Shown: positions 60,492-64,000 of the stretch, one piece after another
Layout of the letters: the number at the start of each line of letters is the position of its first letter
Position numbering within the stretch: the first letter of the stretch is position 1
Assembly: GCA_020860715.1 (NCBI GenBank)
Contig: JAJBTU010000013.1
Location: 62,001-126,000 of the forward strand
Source: Clostridiales bacterium
Lineage (GTDB): Bacteria > Bacillota > Clostridia > Lachnospirales > Lachnospiraceae
DNA: 64,000 nucleotides
Direction: 5' to 3'
Notes under the pieces: generated by a model
Database searches by the model: none
Seen by the model: the letters and a program-made list of their open reading frames with translations, nothing else
Told to the model about the DNA's origin: nothing
Program-made: the position numbers and the translations under genes

Positions 60492-61753
60492 GAAGTCTGT
60501 GTTCCTTCCTCAGCGGTGTTCCTATTCTCTGCAGTGTTTATCTTTTCTGCAGCGTTGGTCCCCGCAGGATTCTCTTCCGTCACATCCTGCTCTGCGGCAC
60601 GTTCTTTATTATGATCGTGTTCCCGGTCGTGCCCTTTGTCATGGTTCCTGCCATGGTTCCGGTTCCGGCCCGATTCTCTGTCTTTGTCGCGGTTCCGGTC
60701 TTTCACACCGTCTCCATCCTTGTCGCGGTTCCGGTCTTTTGCACCGTCTCCATCCTTGTCACGGTTCCGGTCTTTTGCACCGTCTCCATCCTTGTCACGG
60801 TTCCGGTCTTTTGCGCCGTCTTCCTCTCTGTTGTGATCCGCGTTCCTGCCTTTCTCCGCGTTTTTTCCTTTTTCTGCGTTCTTCTCCCGGTCTTTGTCTT
60901 TATTCTTCTCGCGGTTTTTCGCAGGTTTTTCTTTTTTGCGTCTCGGGCGGAACGTCAGGTCTTCGACACTGAATTCCTCGATTTCTTTTTCCTCATTCTC
61001 CTCAAACAGGACTTTTACGCGCTGACGCAGGACATTGGTGTTCTGCACAACGCCCTGACGGCCGTCCGCTGTCGTCACCGTGTCGCCCTGTCCAGGCATA
61101 CGGCTGTTCAGGTACTCGTATGTCTCCTCCTCATTCTTCAGACAGCACATCAGCCGTCCGCAGACACCGGAAATCTTGGTCGGATTCAGGGAAAGATTCT
61201 GCTCTTTCGCCATGCGGATCGACACCGGCGCGAAATCAGAAAGATAGGAATGGCAGCAGAGCACTCGTCCGCAGATGCCGATACCGCCAAGCAGCTTCGT
61301 CTCGTCGCGCACGCCGACCTGCCGCAGTTCGGTCCGCATACGGAATACTGCTGCCAGATCTTTTACCAGTTCACGAAAATCAATGCGCCCGTCCGCAGTA
61401 AAATAAAACAGCAGTTTACTGTTGTCAAACGTGTATTCCGCGTCGATCAGCTTCATCTCCAGCCCGTGCTTCGCGATCTTCTCTCTGCAGATGCGCATGG
61501 CTTCCTTTTCTTTTTCCCGGCAGCGCAGCGCATGCGCATCGTCCTCCGCGGTCGCTACACGAACCACTTCCTTGAGCGGCTGCACGATCTCATCGTCCGT
61601 CACCTCACGCACGCCTCCGATCGCCGTGCCGTACTCCACTCCGCGCGCTGTCTCCACAACGACGTGATTTCCCGCGTGGATCTCATAGGACTTCGGGTCA
61701 AAATAATACACCTTGCCCGCGTCCCGAAATCTGACTCCAATAATTTTAACCAT
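60488..61753 (-). CDS. ricT: PSP1 domain protein RicT (YaaT) with a repetitive basic/acidic tail
   Basis: The 421-residue protein starts at ATG 61753 (AAGGAG upstream). Residues 1-270 are a PSP1 domain: MVKIIGVRFRDAGKVYYFDP, LLFYFTADGRIDFRELVKDL and GICGRVLCCHSYLSDF with GVCGRLMCCLKNEEE, the Cys pairs that bind an Fe-S cluster in the Bacillus RicAFT complex, which controls RNA maturation and sporulation. From about 290 the tail is Lys/Glu/Asp/Arg/Asn-rich, with a 12-residue unit (GAKDRNRDKDGD) repeated in tandem. Such tails are absent or short in other RicT. It overlaps holB by eight bases. Confidence 0.92.
   Translation of the reverse strand: MVKIIGVRFRDAGKVYYFDPKSYEIHAGNHVVVETARGVEYGTAIGGVREVTDDEIVQPLKEVVRVATAEDDAHALRCREKEKEAMRICREKIAKHGLEMKLIDAEYTFDNSKLLFYFTADGRIDFRELVKDLAAVFRMRTELRQVGVRDETKLLGGIGICGRVLCCHSYLSDFAPVSIRMAKEQNLSLNPTKISGVCGRLMCCLKNEEETYEYLNSRMPGQGDTVTTADGRQGVVQNTNVLRQRVKVLFEENEEKEIEEFSVEDLTFRPRRKKEKPAKNREKNKDKDREKNAEKGKNAEKGRNADHNREEDGAKDRNRDKDGDGAKDRNRDKDGDGAKDRNRDKDGDGVKDRNRDKDRESGRNRNHGRNHDKGHDREHDHNKERAAEQDVTEENPAGTNAAEKINTAENRNTAEEGTQTS
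60686..60823 (-). repeat. 36-bp tandem repeat inside ricT
   Basis: Nearly identical 36-base units begin at 60686, 60722, 60758 and 60794, each coding for the 12 residues GAKDRNRDKDGD. The period is a multiple of three, so copy number can vary without a frameshift. Confidence 0.9.
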
Positions 61754-62795
61754 GTATGTTCTCCTTAATGACAAGGAACAGAAGCTCCATTGTCAGATCA
61801 AAATTGACATTAGCGGACAGACGGGCTTTTGCCGTCTCAATCGCTTTCATCACTTCCTCAGCGCCCTCATAGGAGCATCTCTGCACGGTTTCCCGGATCG
61901 TGCGCAGCTCGTCCTTGAAAACAATGCCGTCAATGTCCTTCGTCGCCTTGTAGTAAACCATATCGCGGTACCAGAGCGCCAGGATATCCAGATAATCCTG
62001 AATGGAGATCCTGTAATCCTGCACTTCTTTCACATAATCAATGATCGCGCTGATCTCCATATCTCCCGCGCCGCGGATCAGCCGCATCGCGGAGTTCTTG
62101 ATCGCGTTGAAATCCTCAGAGGAAGCCAACCGCACCGCCTTGCCGATATTTCCCTGCGCAAACGCCGCACAGATATCCGCCTGATAATCCGGAATCTGAA
62201 TCTGCTCCATCAGATATTCTTTCACAACATCGTCCGGCACCGGTTTTAAATCCAGCGTCACGCAGCGGGAGCGGATCGTGTCAAGCAGCGCCCGGTCATT
62301 CGCCGTCAGAAGCAGAACGATCACATATTCCGGCGGCTCCTCGATCGTTTTGAGGATCGCGTTCTGCGCCTGCACCGTCATCTTTTCCGCGTCAGAAATA
62401 ATATAGATCTTATACCTGCCGTTGTACGGACGGATCTGCGCGTCGCCGACCAGCTGATCCCGCACATCATCCACGCCGATGCTCGCCGGCTTCTCATGCT
62501 GCAGAAAAATAATATCCGGATGGTTTCCGCTCGCGGCCTGCCTGCAGGAATGGCATTCTCCGCAGGGTACAATCTTCATTACCTCTTCAGCCGTGTCCTG
62601 CGCTGCAAACTCTCCGGATGGGATTGGGATCCGCTCACACTGCAGAGTCTGAGCGAACGCCTTCGCGAGCATATTTTTGCCGGTACCTTTTTCCCCGTTG
62701 AATATATACGCATGGCTCACCTTGCCGGAACGAATCGCCTGCTCCAGATGTGAAACCTCTTTTTTATGTCCAAGAATATCTTCAAATCCTGCCAT
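61746..62795 (-). CDS. holB: DNA polymerase III subunit delta'
   Basis: The 349-residue protein is a clamp-loader AAA+ subunit: HAYIFNGEKGTGKNMLAKAF (P-loop-like), VPCGECHSCRQAASGNHPDI (zinc-binding Cys), VDDVRDQLVGDAQIRPYNG, IISDAEKMTVQAQNAILKTI and LLLTANDRALLDTIRSRC (sensor region). It helps load the sliding clamp. It lies between the gmk-like gene and ricT, as tmk-...-holB-yaaT in Bacillus. Start ATG 62795 follows GGGAGGA. Confidence 0.95.
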   Translation of the reverse strand: MAGFEDILGHKKEVSHLEQAIRSGKVSHAYIFNGEKGTGKNMLAKAFAQTLQCERIPIPSGEFAAQDTAEEVMKIVPCGECHSCRQAASGNHPDIIFLQHEKPASIGVDDVRDQLVGDAQIRPYNGRYKIYIISDAEKMTVQAQNAILKTIEEPPEYVIVLLLTANDRALLDTIRSRCVTLDLKPVPDDVVKEYLMEQIQIPDYQADICAAFAQGNIGKAVRLASSEDFNAIKNSAMRLIRGAGDMEISAIIDYVKEVQDYRISIQDYLDILALWYRDMVYYKATKDIDGIVFKDELRTIRETVQRCSYEGAEEVMKAIETAKARLSANVNFDLTMELLFLVIKENIHG

Positions 62796-62824
62796 TGTAT
62801 CCTCCCTTATGCGGCTGTTCTGAA

Positions 62825-63067
62825 TCAGGCTTTCTTTCTGCGATTCCGGGCAACGGCAGCGCTTTTAAACGCTTTCACCATAGCAGGTGATAATTCCTGA
62901 CAATCGCAATATTCATGGCACTCATTCTTCGCTCCTGCGAATAGCGTATCACACAAACAATCTTTCGTCAATGCGAAAACCGCTCCCCAGTTCTGGCATT
63001 GTCACTATTCACAACGAGCCTGACACTTGCTTTCAAGTTGCGCCTGAACACGTTTCGGAAGTGTCAT
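62825..63067 (-). pseudogene. Candidate decayed small gene between gmk and holB
   Basis: An 81-codon frame starts with ATG at 63067, three bases after the gmk stop, and ends with TGA at 62825. It is interrupted by two adjacent stops (TAG at 63005-63007, TGA at 63002-63004) at codons 21-22. The first part reads MTLPKRVQAQLESKCQARCE, the second begins QCQNWGAVFALTKDC, contains CHEYCDCQELSPAMVKAF and ends in a basic stretch. The Cys-rich, protein-like composition suggests a remnant, but I recognise no family and there is no ribosome site. In Bacillus small genes (yaaQ, yaaR) occupy this place. It could also be chance. Confidence 0.3.
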
Positions 63068-63070
63068 TTT

Positions 63071-63661
63071 CTATATTTGAGAACGGATATACGCTGCCAG
63101 CTCGTCCATGCAAATCTCACGGTCTTCGTTGTTTTGGAAGCGTTTCGTAATGCCGGCGCGTCTGATATGTTCCTCGGAAAAATCCTCCTGATCTGCCAGG
63201 AACCTCCTGCACATTTCCGAATAATCCGGCACTGCCTGCTTTCCTTCCCGCTTCATCGAACGCTCCAGACGCAGCCTGTCCTCCACTTCAATATAAAGCG
63301 GCACCACCCGGTCCGCCCCATAATAATCACGCACCTTCTGATAAGATACCAGCGTTCCCAGCGCCAGATAGCTGTAATTGCGCATATCCACCGCACTGCT
63401 GTCCGCCGTAAAATAATACCAGATCCCCTGCACGGTATCATAGGAGCGCAGTTCAATCACCTTTCCGTCCGCCTCCATCCGGCGCAGCACCTCTTCTGTC
63501 ACAAAATGATACTGCACCCCGTCCGTCTCATTCGCGCGGATGGGGCGCGTTGTATACATAATGAACGGACGAAGTCCCAGCTCTTTTCTGGAAAGAAGGT
63601 CTTCATACAGCGTGTCCTTCCCGGAAGCGCTTTTTCCCATGATGTAAAACAGTTTACCCAT
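63071..63661 (-). CDS. gmk: Guanylate kinase-like protein
   Basis: The 196-residue protein starts at ATG 63661 (GGGAGAG upstream). MGKLFYIMGKSASGKDTLYE contains the P-loop, MYTTRPIRANETDGVQYHFV the GMP-binding block and ELRSYDTVQGIWYYF the strand-loop of guanylate kinases. The P-loop reads GKSASGKDT instead of the usual GPSGAGKST type, a diverged form. It takes the place held by tmk in Bacillus, next to the Orn/Lys/Arg decarboxylase and holB. It may be a secondary guanylate kinase; the main gmk is expected near rpoZ elsewhere. Confidence 0.85.
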   Translation of the reverse strand: MGKLFYIMGKSASGKDTLYEDLLSRKELGLRPFIMYTTRPIRANETDGVQYHFVTEEVLRRMEADGKVIELRSYDTVQGIWYYFTADSSAVDMRNYSYLALGTLVSYQKVRDYYGADRVVPLYIEVEDRLRLERSMKREGKQAVPDYSEMCRRFLADQEDFSEEHIRRAGITKRFQNNEDREICMDELAAYIRSQI

Positions 63662-63726
63662 TATTTCACTCTCCCACAATTGCTTTCCGATTCCTTTTCC
63701 TGATGGGGCAATGCTGTTCGATCCCC

Positions 63727-64000
63727 TCAGCTATCAACATACGCACGTTCCACAACACAGCAAATCGTCTTTGCGCTGTAATCGGCCATGCCCTGTACGC
63801 TTAAGCCTTCCGCCTGATATCCGGCAAGAAGTTCCGGCAGTTCATCCGGGACACGCTCGCCCGGCACCAGCAGCGGGATCCCCGGCGGATAAAGATAAAC
63901 AAATTCCGCGGCCGTGCGTCCCGGACTCTGCCCGATCGGTACAGCTTCCTGCGGGGCATTGTCCGCCTCCGCCATGGTCATCACTTCGATGGGGCGCCTC
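63727..64000 (-). CDS. Orn/Lys/Arg decarboxylase, C-terminal end (cut by right edge)
   Basis: The frame is open to the right edge and ends at 63727. The visible 90 residues include EFVYLYPPGIPLLVPGERVP and YQAEGLSVQGMADYSAKTIC, the C-terminal domain of Orn/Lys/Arg decarboxylases, PLP enzymes making polyamines or agmatine. A GTG/ATG near 63980 might look like a start, but the preceding in-frame residues (RRPIEV) continue the domain. It precedes gmk by 65 bases, like yaaO beside tmk in Bacillus. Confidence 0.9.
   Translation of the reverse strand, partial: RRPIEVMTMAEADNAPQEAVPIGQSPGRTAAEFVYLYPPGIPLLVPGERVPDELPELLAGYQAEGLSVQGMADYSAKTICCVVERAYVDS

Noticed and set aside
60686..60823. Regularly spaced repeats resembling a small CRISPR array
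   Set aside because: The units are contiguous without spacers and in frame with ricT, so this is a coding tandem repeat.
60611..61768. A 385-codon plus-strand frame rich in Val/Phe
   Set aside because: Antisense to ricT; its repetitive start is just the reverse reading of the 36-bp repeats.
1..64000. tRNA or rRNA genes
   Set aside because: I searched by eye for T-loop GGTTCGAATCC-like words with matching stems and for rRNA stretches and found none; a covariance search would be decisive.

Overview
The window looks like chromosomal DNA of an endospore-forming member of the Clostridia, most likely Lachnospiraceae. The evidence is roughly 50% GC, strong AGGAGG-type ribosome binding sites, sigma-A-like promoters, and the blocks divIC-spoIIE-tilS-hpt-ftsH, yabP-yabQ, hup-rqcP, spoIIAA-spoIIAB-sigF, cotS and decarboxylase-gmk-holB-ricT-trmN-rsmI. 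Most of the last block and the divIC block follow the order seen in Bacillus subtilis. I see no rRNA, tRNA, CRISPR array, transposase or prophage gene, so the window is mainly core genome with one large polysaccharide island at its left end.

Region 1 (1-17289) is an exopolysaccharide island. A minus-strand operon starts from a good promoter at 17261-17289. It encodes an SDR/TM/GAF/degenerate-GGDEF protein (PelD-like), a PelE-like protein, a large membrane protein, a DUF2194-like anchored extracellular protein, PelF and PelG. A second half follows: a DUF2304 protein, two more glycosyltransferases (GT4, GT2) and a DUF4874/DUF4832 protein. A membrane-anchored paralogue of the last converges on it from the plus strand. 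Further left are a PqqD-like protein and a GT4 cut by the window edge. PelD, E, F and G form the c-di-GMP-controlled synthase and transporter of Pel polysaccharide. PelA, PelB and PelC are not visible, and lineage-specific proteins occupy the remaining places.

Region 2 (17361-27561) carries a Na+/proline symporter, a TetR regulator with a perfect palindrome upstream, then ftsH-hpt-tilS-spoIIE, divIC, yabQ-yabP and rqcP-hup. The SpoIIE has no membrane segment. Region 3 (27620-41700) has a phosphosugar mutase, CotS, the spoIIA operon, a zinc-ribbon/TPR membrane protein, an unlisted 52-aa protein, FolC, an exported acidic protein, a GH42 beta-galactosidase, a Csp-type subtilase and a YunG-like protein. 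Region 4 (41700-53560) has a 2-TM/DUF2752 pair, an alpha/beta hydrolase, a cytidylate-kinase-like protein, the livKHMGF amino-acid importer, ProS and a PHP phosphoesterase. Region 5 (53600-64000) has SerA, an alpha-L-fucosidase coupled to a split Thr/Ser exporter, RsmI, PanE, TrmN, RicT, HolB, a decayed reading frame, a guanylate-kinase-like protein and the end of an Orn/Lys/Arg decarboxylase.

The two most unusual observations are (a) the Pel-type island, whose PelD-like protein keeps the c-di-GMP I-site (RQSD) while its GGDEF motif and its fused SDR active site are both degenerate; and (b) an 86-bp structured intergenic repeat in two copies (35565-35650 and 53646-53731), about 91% identical without indels, with compensatory changes in its stems. 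All functional statements come from reading motifs and gene order; no database search was run.
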